Shown here one piece after another: positions 34,022 to 42,917 of a DNA stretch of 64,000 nucleotides; positions within the stretch are counted from its first letter, which is position 1; every line of letters begins with the position of its first letter. Made by a program: the position numbers and the translations under genes. The DNA comes from Dokdonella_A sp046347015. GTDB lineage: Bacteria; Pseudomonadota; Gammaproteobacteria; Xanthomonadales; Rhodanobacteraceae. A model generated the notes under the pieces. That model worked only from the letters and a program-made list of their open reading frames with translations. It did no database searches and was not told the origin of the DNA. The stretch covers positions 52,126 through 116,125 of the forward strand of contig JAXMHA010000008.1 of the NCBI GenBank assembly GCA_046347015.1. The letters are read 5' to 3'.

Positions 34022-35560
34022 TCAGGAGCAGGGAACCGAACCGCCGTCCCCGCCGCCGCCGATGCAATCGCGGCTTGCGCGGTGACGGAACGTGCCGCTG
34101 TAGTTGCTCAGCACGCCAGCCTGGACCGCATTGTTGACGTAGTTCACCGCCTCGAAGCCGGTTGCCGGCAGGCCGTAGAACACATTGCCTTCCAGCGACG
34201 CGTTCATCGCGTGCGGCTCGACGGTCGGGTTGAGGTTCAGGTTCATCCAGCCATTCGCGCCGAACGGCGGAATGTTCAGGACCAGGAACGAACCCAGTAC
34301 GCCCGACTGCACGCCGGCATTCGGATCCGACGGCGGCAGGAAGCTGATGACGTTCGTTTCCTTGCAGATCGCGTTCGGCGGCTGGCCCGGGGGCGGCGGC
34401 GAGAAGCAGCTGCCACCGAAACCGCCGTTGCAGGTCGACACCGGGGTGCCTTCCTCGCGGTCGTACATGCTGATGCCGACGGCCGTGCACGAGTTGTTCG
34501 TCGAGTCGACGCTGAACAGGCTGACGAACGGCGCAACCGGCGAAGCAACGAGGTTGCTGTCGACGTAGAAGCGCTTGGTCGGGAACGTCACGACCCAGTC
34601 GGTGTTCGCGCCGACGTCGGCATTGACGTTGTACTCGTTGTACAGGTTCTCGGAATCGAACACGGCGCTGACCGCGTCCGGCACGCCACTGGTGTTGTAC
34701 GTCGAGGTGATCAACGCGCCGTTCTGGAACACGTAAGCCGTTGCGGTACCGACGCCAGGCCCGTTCACGAACGCCAAGCTCGGATCGGTGTCGCCCGGGG
34801 CGCCGTAGATGTTGATGGCCGTGAAGCCATCCAGCGCATCGGCGTTGTAGGTGTAGAACGTGCCCTGCTCGGCATGCACGACCGCACCCGCACCGTAGAT
34901 GCCACCGGTCGGTGCCACGAGATCGCCCGCGATCGGGCCGGACGGATCCGGATTGACATCGTCGCAGTCGGCCGGAACTCCGCCGATATGCGTGACGTCA
35001 AAATCGGTCGCGCTGCCCGGGATGATGTCGGCCATCGAGATGATTTCGACGTGGCCTTCACGGGTACGGCCGAGGCTGGTGTCGGTGCCCGGCGGGTCAT
35101 TCATGTAGACGGTGTTGACGAAGCCCTTGTAGAACACCGTCGAGCCGTCGGACGCCGCGAACGAGCCATCGGCGTTCTCGCCTTCATACAGGTACGGCTT
35201 TGTGCAGGTCGTGTCCTGCGTGAAGACGGCCGCATTGCCCTGGGAGGCGCTGCCGAGGAACTCGTCTTCGTCGAACACGGTGCCGGCCCACACGTCGTAC
35301 GGCGACAGGAAGATGTGGAAGTCCAGCACTTCCTCGCTGTTGTAGCCTTCGAGGAAGCGGATCTTCACGGCCTTCGAGACGCCGGTCGTGTTGACGACCG
35401 AGATCAGCGTCTGCTGCTGGTTCTCGACCGTGTAGTAGGGATAGATGAGAGTCTGGCCGAGACCATCGGGGTTGAGGTCGACAGCATTCGCCAGGCCCGC
35501 GAAGCCCGCGACGCCGGCAATACCGGCGACGACGGCAGTCGTCAAGCTGTTTCTTTTCAT
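34022..35560 (-). CDS. Exported surface protein of unknown function
   Basis: A 512-residue protein with a typical signal peptide (MKRNSLTTAVVAGIAGVAG, cleavage after ANA at about residue 26) and an acidic, Asn/Gly/Thr-rich mature part poor in Lys. The mature N-terminus VDLNPDGLGQTLIYPYYTVE and the following LISVVNTTGVSKAVKIRFLEG resemble a family of uncharacterised secreted proteins of gammaproteobacteria. A proline-rich loop with cysteines lies near residue 390 (CFSPPPPGQPPNAIC) and the C-terminus is Gly-rich with two cysteines. Start is an ATG preceded by AGGAG. With a recognisable promoter, its own strong terminator, and no overlapping partner, it is probably an abundant monocistronic product. 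Confidence 0.75.
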   Translation of the reverse strand: MKRNSLTTAVVAGIAGVAGFAGLANAVDLNPDGLGQTLIYPYYTVENQQQTLISVVNTTGVSKAVKIRFLEGYNSEEVLDFHIFLSPYDVWAGTVFDEDEFLGSASQGNAAVFTQDTTCTKPYLYEGENADGSFAASDGSTVFYKGFVNTVYMNDPPGTDTSLGRTREGHVEIISMADIIPGSATDFDVTHIGGVPADCDDVNPDPSGPIAGDLVAPTGGIYGAGAVVHAEQGTFYTYNADALDGFTAINIYGAPGDTDPSLAFVNGPGVGTATAYVFQNGALITSTYNTSGVPDAVSAVFDSENLYNEYNVNADVGANTDWVVTFPTKRFYVDSNLVASPVAPFVSLFSVDSTNNSCTAVGISMYDREEGTPVSTCNGGFGGSCFSPPPPGQPPNAICKETNVISFLPPSDPNAGVQSGVLGSFLVLNIPPFGANGWMNLNLNPTVEPHAMNASLEGNVFYGLPATGFEAVNYVNNAVQAGVLSNYSGTFRHRASRDCIGGGGDGGSVPCS

Positions 35561-35631
35561 CACGACACTCCTAGAGATTGACCACAGGGCTTTTTGCTTT
35601 CCGCCAACCGCACTCCGGAAAAGCGGGTTTC

Positions 35632-35649
35632 GCCCGAGCGCGCTCGGGC
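35632..35649. repeat. 18-bp perfect palindrome in the surface-protein leader
   Basis: GCCCGAGCGCGCTCGGGC is its own reverse complement. It lies between the predicted promoter and the start codon of the exported surface protein, in what would be the 5' untranslated region. It may be an mRNA-stabilising hairpin, an operator, or the end of the lipoprotein transcript; there is no T-run on either side. Confidence 0.6.
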
Positions 35650-35672
35650 ATGGTTAGGCAACAGCGCGGGCC

Positions 35673-35701
35673 ATGTTAAGGCAAAGGAAAGGGCCGCGCA
35701 A
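35673..35701 (-). promoter_or_regulatory. Predicted promoter of the exported surface protein
   Basis: Minus-strand -35 TTGCGC at 35696-35701, a 17-bp spacer, and -10 TAACAT at 35673-35678. The leader to the ATG would be about 105 nt and would include the 18-bp palindrome. Moderate match only. Confidence 0.45.
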
Positions 35702-35735
35702 TCCCCGTTCCCCGAAACCCTGCCACCCTTTCGAT

Positions 35736-36152
35736 TCAGGAACTTGGCAGGAAGTACCACACCCCCTTGACACGCAACCACGTTTCCTTTTGGGGCGCAA
35801 GACTCTTGACGGCGCCCATGGAAGGATTCAACGGTACGCTGTATCCCACGACGACTTCAACTGAACAGCGGTCGCCGTCACATTCCTTGCCGTTGACCTT
35901 GGCATTCTGCCAGCGGACCGGGCGGTTGTTCATTTCTTCGACGTACTTGTCGCGGGCATGGGTCTGCCGGTAACCGGGCGTCAGGTAGTCGTAGGCCTTG
36001 TCGGCCTGGTGCGCGATCAGCGCATCCCAGCGCGCCTGCGCACGTTGCTCGACGGTCTGCCGGGCGGCTTCGTTGCCGCATCCGGCCAGCGCGGCGCCAA
36101 CCAACATGGCGGTCGCGGCTACCGCGATGCGGCTCTTGTGCACAAGGTTCAC
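35736..36152 (-). CDS. Small lipoprotein coupled to gspD (possible type II secretion accessory factor)
   Basis: A 138-residue lipoprotein: signal peptide with lipobox ALAGC (Cys about 25), then a compact domain that looks NTF2-like (ARWDALIAHQADKAYDYLTPGYR, then beta strands ending KGVWYFLPSS), with a Cys pair in KECDGDRCSVEVVV. The GTG start overlaps the gspD stop (GTGA), so it is translated with the secretin. Outer-membrane lipoproteins encoded beside secretins are often pilotins or assembly factors. It is not an obvious GspS homologue, so the role is inferred from linkage. Confidence 0.75.
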   Translation of the reverse strand: MNLVHKSRIAVAATAMLVGAALAGCGNEAARQTVEQRAQARWDALIAHQADKAYDYLTPGYRQTHARDKYVEEMNNRPVRWQNAKVNGKECDGDRCSVEVVVGYSVPLNPSMGAVKSLAPQKETWLRVKGVWYFLPSS

Positions 36153-38518
36153 GGGTGGGGTTCCTCCTGGGTTTTCGGTGGCACGTCGTGCGCGGGCGGC
36201 GCTGCTTCGTGCGTCACCGGCGGCTCGGCACGCGACCGTAATGGCACGAGCGACTGGAACTGCCGGCTGTAGTCATCGGTGATCTGCCGCGCCTCGTTGC
36301 TGTCGCGGATGACGCGTGGCGTGATCAGCACGATCAGTTCGGTGCGGTCGCGGTGGTGCGTCGTCGAGCCGAACAGGTTGCCGAGGATCGGGATGCGTGA
36401 CAGGCCCGGGATGCCCGTCTTCTGGTCGGTGGTGTTTTCGGAAATCAGCCCGCCGAGCAGGATCGTCTCGCCGCTCTGCACCGCAACCTCGGTCTGGATC
36501 TGGCGCTGGTTGATCGGTGGATTCGCGTTGCCGCCGGCCGGCGCGCCCGGGTTGCTGACTTCCTGCGAGACGTCGAGGTAGACGAGGCCGCCGGGGTTGA
36601 CGCGCGGCGTAACCGACAGTACGACACCGGTGTTGAGGTATTGCACCGATCCGGTCGTGCCGATTCCGGTGTTGAGGCCGTTGTTGTTGTTGTTGTTCGT
36701 GTTGTTGTTGATCACGCCGAGGCCGTTGTAGAACGTCTGCACGACCGGGATCTGCGTGCCGACGTTGATCTGCGCCTCCTGGTTGTTGGCGACGACCAGC
36801 GATGGCGCCGACAGCGTCTTCGCGGTGCCGTTCTTTTCGAGCGCGTCGATCGCGACTTCGAAGTTCTTGCTCAGGAACGAGTAGAACAATCCGCCGGTCG
36901 CACTCGGCGTCACGTCGCCGGTCGCACCGAGCGAGAACCGGTGGCGGTCCCAGCGGTTTCCGGCGACTTCGGGATACGGATACGCGCCATTGGCTTGCGC
37001 CGACCCCTTCGCGGTACCCATCAGGCCGTTGAGGTACCACTGCAACCCGAGGTTCAGGTCGCCGCTCAACGTCACTTCGAGGATGCGCGCTTCGATCTGC
37101 ACCTGCAGCGGGATCACGTCGAGCTTCTTGATCGCCGCCTCGATCGAATCCCATTCGACCGGCGTCGCCATCACCATCAACTGGTTGTTCTCGTCGATCG
37201 ACGAGATCCGGATGTCGCTGCCTTCCTTGCCCGCCGCCGCGCCCGCGCCCTCGGTCTTGCCCGGCGTGTTCCGTTGCCCGGGCTGCTGGCGCTCCTGCTG
37301 CGGCGTCTGCTGCTGCCGCCGGTTGTTGTTCGAATAGTTCATCGACCCGCCCATGCCGCCGATGCCGCCGATCGTGACCGGGCGCAGGCCTTGCCCGACG
37401 TTGCCCGAGGTTGACGTGTGGCTGGTCGGCGCGGTACCGAGGAAGATCTGGCTGAGGTAGTCGGCAAGGTCGGCCGCCTTCAGGTTCTTGACGTTGTAGA
37501 CGTAGAGTTGCGTCACGTTCTCGGCGCCGCCGCGATCGAGCCGGTACAGCCACTCCTGCGCCTGGCGCAGGTATTCCGGCTGCGGCGTGATGACGACGAT
37601 CGAGTTGGTCTGGTCGATCGGCATGAAACGAAACATGCCGGCGAGTGGCGATTCGCCGTCGGAGCCGAAGATCTTCAACAGATCCGGCATCAACTTCTCG
37701 ACATCGACGTGCTGCAGCGTGTAGACGCCGATCGACATGCCTTTCAGCCAATCGACGTCGAACGTGTCGATGGTGCGCTCGTAATTGAGCAGTTCGTTCG
37801 GCGTGCCCGCCATCACCAGCAGGCTGCGCGCGGTGTCGATGCTGACGAACGCTTCCGGCTTCGCGTACGGTTTCAGCAACTTCGCCATCTCGCTCGGCGA
37901 GATGTACTGCAGCGGGAAGATCCGCAACTGATAGCCGTCGCCGACGCGCGCCGGCGCGGTGGTCGGCGCGAGCTTCCCCGGGATCGCGTCCTTCACCGGC
38001 AGCACCGTGTAGCGGCCGTTCTCGCGCACCAGCGTGTTGCCCGTCCACGACAACAGCATTTCCAGCACCGGCAGCGCTTCGCTGCGCTTGATCGGTTTCG
38101 CGGTCGAGAACGTGACGTTGCCGCCGACGTTTGGCGCGATGCTGTAGTTGTCCTGCAGCATGTCGCCGAGGATGGCCTTGACGACCGCCTGGATCGGCTG
38201 GTTTTCGAAATTGAACGTGACTTCGCCCTCGCCGGCGCCACCCGCGTTGCGGATGCCCGGCTGCACGTTGAAGAACTTGCCGGTACCGACCTCGATTTCA
38301 GGCTTCGGCACCTTCTCGCTGGTCACGGCCTGCGGCGAGATGTCGATGCCGGTGTTCGCGTTCGGCTCTTCCGGAGCCGCCGCCGGCGACTTCATGATCG
38401 TGTCGGGTGTCAGGATTTCCGAATCCGCGGGAGCCCGCGTCGGCGCCGACGTCGTGGCGCAGCCGCCGAGCAGGGCGACGGCGGTGGCGAACAGGAACAC
38501 GGTCAGCTTCGACGACAC
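36149..38518 (-). CDS. gspD: Type II secretion outer-membrane secretin GspD (XpsD)
   Basis: Forms the outer-membrane channel of the type II secretion system. The 789-residue protein is predicted to be a lipoprotein (lipobox LLGGC, Cys about 20), as reported for XpsD. It has a Pro/Ala-rich linker, N0-N3 domains from about 95 (VTFNFENQPIQAVVKAIL, LRIFPLQYISPSEMAKLL, ENVTQLYVYNVKNLKAADLA), a Gln/Asn/Gly-rich insertion near 395-430, and the C-terminal secretin domain (VEWDSIEAAIKKLDVIPLQV, QSGETILLGGLISEN, GLSRIPILGNLFG, RTELIVLITPRVI). A poly-Asn tract lies near 625. Start is GTG. Last core gene of the operon. Confidence 0.96.
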   Translation of the reverse strand: MSSKLTVFLFATAVALLGGCATTSAPTRAPADSEILTPDTIMKSPAAAPEEPNANTGIDISPQAVTSEKVPKPEIEVGTGKFFNVQPGIRNAGGAGEGEVTFNFENQPIQAVVKAILGDMLQDNYSIAPNVGGNVTFSTAKPIKRSEALPVLEMLLSWTGNTLVRENGRYTVLPVKDAIPGKLAPTTAPARVGDGYQLRIFPLQYISPSEMAKLLKPYAKPEAFVSIDTARSLLVMAGTPNELLNYERTIDTFDVDWLKGMSIGVYTLQHVDVEKLMPDLLKIFGSDGESPLAGMFRFMPIDQTNSIVVITPQPEYLRQAQEWLYRLDRGGAENVTQLYVYNVKNLKAADLADYLSQIFLGTAPTSHTSTSGNVGQGLRPVTIGGIGGMGGSMNYSNNNRRQQQTPQQERQQPGQRNTPGKTEGAGAAAGKEGSDIRISSIDENNQLMVMATPVEWDSIEAAIKKLDVIPLQVQIEARILEVTLSGDLNLGLQWYLNGLMGTAKGSAQANGAYPYPEVAGNRWDRHRFSLGATGDVTPSATGGLFYSFLSKNFEVAIDALEKNGTAKTLSAPSLVVANNQEAQINVGTQIPVVQTFYNGLGVINNNTNNNNNNGLNTGIGTTGSVQYLNTGVVLSVTPRVNPGGLVYLDVSQEVSNPGAPAGGNANPPINQRQIQTEVAVQSGETILLGGLISENTTDQKTGIPGLSRIPILGNLFGSTTHHRDRTELIVLITPRVIRDSNEARQITDDYSRQFQSLVPLRSRAEPPVTHEAAPPAHDVPPKTQEEPHP

Positions 38519-38541
38519 GGGGTCACTCCGTCACGTACGGA

Positions 38542-39312
38542 TCAGGGTTGCCGGTATTCGGGTGAATCCGGTTGATGTTCGGGTCCCGCCCCGGCCCTGG
38601 GCTCAGGCGCGCCTGCATTGTGCCGCAACCGCTCCGCGCGTTCGCGCATTTCGCGGCGCCGCTCCTCGATCCGCTTGGCGAGGTCGGCTTCGGGTTCGTG
38701 CTTGGCGCCCCCGGCCTCGGGTCGCGGCGGCACCACCTGCCGGTTGCGGCTGGCGACCGGGACGCGCGCCGGCGCGCGCAGCGCCGGTGCGGCCGTGGTC
38801 GCGGTTTCGAGTTCAACCTCGCTGGTCTCGTTCGAACCGTTGCGGAAGACGGCGCTCCGCGGCTTGACGTCCACGAGCGTCCAGCCGGCGAGGTCGCCTT
38901 CCAACGGCATTCCGACCTTGAGCGCCTGGCCCTGGTTCCCGCGCTTCCCGGACTTCTCGAGGACCATGGCCATCTTGAGGCCGGGGGTGAGCACGACCCC
39001 CGTGAGGGTGATGTCGAGCGGGTTCGCCGGCGCCTCGCCGCCATCGTCCGCGCTCTCGTCGGCAGGCGACGGCTTGCGGTCGGCGTTGAACAGCGGGCGG
39101 GCGTCGATGTCGGCGAATGCCGTCATCGGCGGCAGCTTGAACGGGTCGCGATCGATGTTGACGGCCTTGGCCTGGTCGCTGGCCACGGAGTCCTGCGGCA
39201 ACCATCCATAGCCGCGGCCGAGTCCCGCGTACTGCGCGATCGCGGCCAGCAGCAACACGCCGCATGCCGCGGCAAGGCCGTTGGTCAACAGGCGGCCGGT
39301 GCGCACGTTCAT
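38542..39312 (-). CDS. gspN: Type II secretion inner-membrane protein XpsN (GspC-like)
   Basis: Bitopic protein of 256 residues linking the inner-membrane platform to the secretin. It has one N-terminal membrane segment (about residues 11-28), then ARPLFNADRKP, and a beta-rich periplasmic domain (LDITLTGVVLTPGLKMAMVL, GWTLVDVKPRSAVFRNG) that matches the HR region of GspC-type proteins. The C-terminus is a charged, Arg/Glu-rich helix. In the Xps systems of xanthomonads the gene in this position is called xpsN and takes the place of gspC, which is otherwise missing here. ATGA overlap with gspM. Confidence 0.85.
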   Translation of the reverse strand: MNVRTGRLLTNGLAAACGVLLLAAIAQYAGLGRGYGWLPQDSVASDQAKAVNIDRDPFKLPPMTAFADIDARPLFNADRKPSPADESADDGGEAPANPLDITLTGVVLTPGLKMAMVLEKSGKRGNQGQALKVGMPLEGDLAGWTLVDVKPRSAVFRNGSNETSEVELETATTAAPALRAPARVPVASRNRQVVPPRPEAGGAKHEPEADLAKRIEERRREMRERAERLRHNAGAPEPRAGAGPEHQPDSPEYRQP

Positions 39313-39920
39313 TTCGCCTTCCCGCTCCGCTCGCGCAAATAGCCGGTCAAGTTGAAACGCACGTCGAGCGAACCGACGGCGGGCGTCCGTCCGGGCGGCG
39401 TGTAGACCTGCTGGCGGTAGATCATCACGTTGTCGATGAAAAGATACGGCGTCCCGCCTTCGAGTTCATGGAAGATCGCGGCAACCGTTTCGAGGCGGCA
39501 CCGCAACCGCGCCTGGACGGTGACGTGCTTGTAGAGTTCTTCCTCGCCGCCCGTGATCCCGGCCTGGCTCACGAGTTGGCAGGTCTTCTCGTCCTTGGCG
39601 TGGGCGTCCATCGCCTGCTTCAACCGCTGGATCAGCCCGGCGGACGCCGCGTTGGGATCGGTCTCGGGCAGGAACGCGTTGCTGCCCTGCTCGTAAGCGC
39701 GCACCTTCGCGAGCTGCTTCTCGATCTCGGGCTTCTGCGCGATCGTGTGCTGGTAGCGCTGCTGCTGCAGGCGCAGGTCCGCCATCTGCTGGCGCAATTG
39801 CAGTTGCGGCGCGACGAACCACCAGTGGATGGCGATGAGGTAGAACACCAGCAGCACGGCGGCGAGCAGCGCCACCGCGAGCACGCGTCCATCCATGGGT
39901 TTGGCAAGCCTAGTGGCCAT
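39309..39920 (-). CDS. gspM: Type II secretion protein GspM (XpsM)
   Basis: Inner-membrane platform protein that pairs with GspL. The 203-residue product has a short cytoplasmic tail, one membrane segment at about 14-31 (VLAVALLAAVLLVFYLIAI), a coiled-coil periplasmic helix (LQLRQQMADLRLQQQRYQ), and a ferredoxin-like domain ending SLDVRFNLTGYLRE. The chosen ATG overlaps the end of gspL by 11 bp; a second ATG eight codons later is possible. Confidence 0.9.
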   Translation of the reverse strand: MATRLAKPMDGRVLAVALLAAVLLVFYLIAIHWWFVAPQLQLRQQMADLRLQQQRYQHTIAQKPEIEKQLAKVRAYEQGSNAFLPETDPNAASAGLIQRLKQAMDAHAKDEKTCQLVSQAGITGGEEELYKHVTVQARLRCRLETVAAIFHELEGGTPYLFIDNVMIYRQQVYTPPGRTPAVGSLDVRFNLTGYLRERSGKAK

Positions 39921-41294
39921 CGGATTTCCCGGCCGGCCGCGGAGCGGCCAACGAGCCCTTGGGCGAAGCTGGCGGCGAATGCTTGGCCGGCACCGGCGGC
40001 ATCGGCGAAATCTTGCCAACCCCATGGCCCGCCGGGGCCTTTGTCGGCGGCATCGGCTTCACCGGCGCTTTCCCCGGAGCCTTCGCCGGGACCTTCGCCG
40101 GCGCCGGTGGTTTCGTGGCCTCCGCTGGAGCCGCTGCCGCCTTCGCGCTGGACGGGGTTTTCCCGCCGACGTCGGCCGGGCCGCACGGCTTGATGTTCGC
40201 GTCGATCTGGAACCGTTCCTTGCCGGTGCGCGGGTCCGGCTGGATCTGGCCCTGGAAACTCGGATCCGAGAGGCATGCCGCCGAACCCAGGAGTCCGATC
40301 AGCTTGGCCGCCTCGCCGGCCTGCCCCTGCAACTGGACCTTGCCGTTGTCGACCTGCAGGCGTTCGAGGTAAGTATCGTCCGGAAGGTGCTTGCTGAGAT
40401 CCTCGAGCAAGGCCACCTCGAGTGGCCCCTTGCGCTTTTTCTCGGTCAGGAAGTTGGCGCCGTCGACCGAATCGTCGAGCGACTTCCGCAGCGCCGCGAC
40501 CTGCTTGGCCTGGGTTTCCGCCGCGGTGACTTCAGCCTGCATCGACGCCAGTGCCGCCGCCCGGTTGGCGAGCGACTCGTTCATGTTGACGAACAGCAAG
40601 ATCAGCGCCAGTACCGCGAGTCCGACGATGATCGGCAGGCGCATGTCGCGCCGCCGCGCGCGGCGATCCTGCGGCAGCAGGTTCATCTGCCAGCGCGATC
40701 CACCGGCTTCGCCACGCCAGCTGTCGACGCCGTCGAGCACACCGCCCGGTCCGGCGAGCAGTGCGAGTTCGGGATCGAGCTGCGCACGCGGGATCAGGAC
40801 GAGGTCGACGCCGAAGTTGCGCTGGCCATTGCCGCGGCCGTCGGCGCGCGCGTCGAAGTAGACCTGGTCCGCCTTGAAAGGCGTCTGCCGATCCATCTCG
40901 AAGGCCAGCACCTGGCGCAGGTTCTCCAGGCCGCCGCCGGCAACGACAGGTGCCGGTGCAAGACGCGATCCGAGTCGATGCACAGCAGCATCCGCGCATC
41001 CGGCTCGCTGGCGCCACGCAGGCGCAGGAGTTCCGCGCGCTGCGCTTCCGGCGCCAGGGTGCGCACGACGCGCGCGTGCTCGCGAACTTCGCCCGCGTGA
41101 TCGCGCCACACGATGAGCGCATCGTCGGCAGGCTCGACCAGCAGGCACTCGGGGCGCTCCTCGAACAGCGCGCGCCATTTCGCCGGCAGGCAGGCCAGCA
41201 GCTCCCGTCCCCACCAGGCAAAAAACCGTGGCAGCGGCGTCCGGGCATAGCGCGCCCGCACCTGCGCGAGCTGTCTTTCGATAGCCGGGTTCAC
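39910..41294 (-). pseudogene. gspL: Type II secretion protein GspL (XpsL), interrupted by an apparent frameshift
   Basis: GspL ties the GspE ATPase to the inner-membrane platform. The coding potential changes frame near 40930-40940: the N-terminal part runs from a GTG at 41294 ((V)NPAIERQLAQVRARY, ECLLVEPADDALIVWR, LLCIDSDRVLHRHLSLPAA), and the rest continues in another frame (ENLRQVLAFEMDRQTPFKAD, NLLPQDRRARRRDMRLP, membrane segment IIVGLAVLALILLFVN, periplasmic domain, then a long Pro/Ala/Lys-rich tail). Between LPAA and ENLRQ there are five bases where three or six are needed; restoring one C would read LPAAALENLRQ. No stop or start supports two genes. It may be a true mutation, a recoding site or a base-calling error in the GC-rich run. 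Confidence 0.8.
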
Positions 41295-41301
41295 GATCGG
41301 A

Positions 41302-42210
41302 TCAGGATTTCTCGCCGTCCTGCCAGCGCAGTGTGGTGTAGGGCCGGCCGGACACGTCGTTGCCGCCGAGGCGGATCGTCGCGCGGATCTCCGTGTGGGC
41401 GCCGTTCGGGAGCTGCGCGCGCGACGTGACACTATACGTGAGGCCGCCCGAGCCCGCCACGATTGCGGTGCCGTCGGGCAGCGTCAGCCCGGCCGCGGCG
41501 ATGTCCGACGGCGACAGCGCGTGCCGCTGCTCGACCAGCTGTTCCGCGAAATCCGGCGTGACTCCCGGGAAGGCTTCGAGGACGTCGGCCGGTGCAAACG
41601 CGAGGTTGGGCATCGATCGGCCGGAGTAGATCGTCAGGGCCGGCTCGATGCGCTGGTAGAGGTCGTAAGTCATCCCGAGCACCTGCTGGATCTCGCCGAC
41701 CGTGTCGAACGGTCCATTGATCGGTCCGTACGGCAGGCCGGCCGCCTTGTAGTCGTCGATTTCGGCGCCGTTCGGCCGCTTCAGGTCGTCCGGATCGCGG
41801 AAGTCCTGCACCGCGTCCGCCAGCGCCGCGGCCTGGTCAGGTGTCGCGCCATGGCTCATGAACAGGCCGGTGAGGATGTCGGTGTTCGCCGAGTTGATGT
41901 CGATCTTGCCGGAGTCGTCGATCAGCGACACCTCGAGCTGCGCGTCATTGAACATGAAGCGGTACGGCCGGCCGTCCGCGACCCAACGTGCGGTCGGATC
42001 GGACTGGCGCATCTCGAAAACGGCCAGGTCGATGCCGGCTTCGGCGGCATACCGCGCCCGGGTCGAATCGAACAGGTGGTGCGATTGCAGTTGTTCGGTC
42101 CGCGCGACCATCGAGAAACTGCCGAGCAGGATCGTCAGCATCGCGACGACCCACAGCACCAGCACGAAGGCAACCCCGCGTCGCGGGCGAATGGACGGCG
42201 GGGTCGTCAT
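41302..42210 (-). CDS. gspK: Type II secretion minor pseudopilin GspK (XpsK)
   Basis: Largest minor pseudopilin, at the tip of the pseudopilus. The 302-residue protein has a short prepilin leader with a Gly before the processing site (RPRRGVAFVLVLWVVAML), the N-terminal hydrophobic helix, YAAEAGIDLAVFEM, an alpha-domain insertion with LIDDSGKIDINSAN and FRDPDDLKRPNGAE, and a C-terminal beta region. ATG start in an ATGA overlap with gspJ. Confidence 0.94.
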   Translation of the reverse strand: MTTPPSIRPRRGVAFVLVLWVVAMLTILLGSFSMVARTEQLQSHHLFDSTRARYAAEAGIDLAVFEMRQSDPTARWVADGRPYRFMFNDAQLEVSLIDDSGKIDINSANTDILTGLFMSHGATPDQAAALADAVQDFRDPDDLKRPNGAEIDDYKAAGLPYGPINGPFDTVGEIQQVLGMTYDLYQRIEPALTIYSGRSMPNLAFAPADVLEAFPGVTPDFAEQLVEQRHALSPSDIAAAGLTLPDGTAIVAGSGGLTYSVTSRAQLPNGAHTEIRATIRLGGNDVSGRPYTTLRWQDGEKS

Positions 42211-42917
42211 CGCACCACCGAGCCGCCGGCCGCTGGCATCCCACCCGCGGCAGCGGCGCCCCGGACGAGCCGGCCCCGTCGCGAGCTCTGCACGTCGATC
42301 CGCAACGGGATGTCCATCACCGGGAACGTGACGCGGGCTTCCGGCCGCATGTTGATCACCAGCCGCACCATGACCGGCGTGATCCCGGGGTCGTCCCAGG
42401 TGTCGAGCCAGTCGGTCAACTGCCCCTGGTCGTCGTAGGTGCGGAATTCGAAGTGGCCGTCCTGGATCTGGTCGAGCAGCACGACCGGCGGATTGGCCTT
42501 GGCGAGGTCGACGCTCGGGTCGTAGCCGTTCAGCATCGCGTCGGCGAAGACGAGTTGCCCGCCGACCAGCCGCAGCGACTGCACGTACGGTCCGCCGCGC
42601 GACAGATAGCCCGGCATCGCGGCGACGAACGTGATCGCGTTCGGCGCGCCTTCGAAAACGTACTGCGTGCCGGTGTTGTCGTCGCGTGCATAGGCGAGCG
42701 GCAGGATGTGGCTGACTTCACGCCGGACGAACTGCTGCGCCGCCCGCAGGCGGTCGGTGCGGTCGATCGCCGATTCACCGGAGTGCATCGCCTTCACCGC
42801 CGTGTGGATGGCGCCCCACGCGCCCGCCAGCAGCACGGCGAACAACATGATCGCCAGCATCACCTCGATCAGCGTGAAACCCTTGCTGGCGGCGTTGGCG
42901 GTGCGGGCAGCGTTCAT
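42207..42917 (-). CDS. gspJ: Type II secretion minor pseudopilin GspJ (XpsJ)
   Basis: Minor pseudopilin of 236 residues that forms the tip complex with GspI and GspK. The prepilin peptidase motif is KGFTLIEVMLAIMLFAVLLA with the conserved Gly and Glu+5. The globular part includes RAAQQFVRREVSHILPLAY and FEFRTYDDQGQLTDWLDTW. Both ends overlap neighbours through ATGA, so gspI-J-K are likely co-translated in fixed ratio. Confidence 0.94.
   Translation of the reverse strand: MNAARTANAASKGFTLIEVMLAIMLFAVLLAGAWGAIHTAVKAMHSGESAIDRTDRLRAAQQFVRREVSHILPLAYARDDNTGTQYVFEGAPNAITFVAAMPGYLSRGGPYVQSLRLVGGQLVFADAMLNGYDPSVDLAKANPPVVLLDQIQDGHFEFRTYDDQGQLTDWLDTWDDPGITPVMVRLVINMRPEARVTFPVMDIPLRIDVQSSRRGRLVRGAAAAGGMPAAGGSVVR

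Noticed and set aside
34022..35560. PEP-CTERM or IPTL-CTERM sorting signal on the exported proteins
   Set aside because: The C-termini are Gly- or Pro-rich and lack the motif, membrane helix and basic tail.
39910..41294. gspL as two separate genes
   Set aside because: Neither half has its own plausible start or stop at the junction, and together they make one continuous GspL; a frameshift is the simpler reading.
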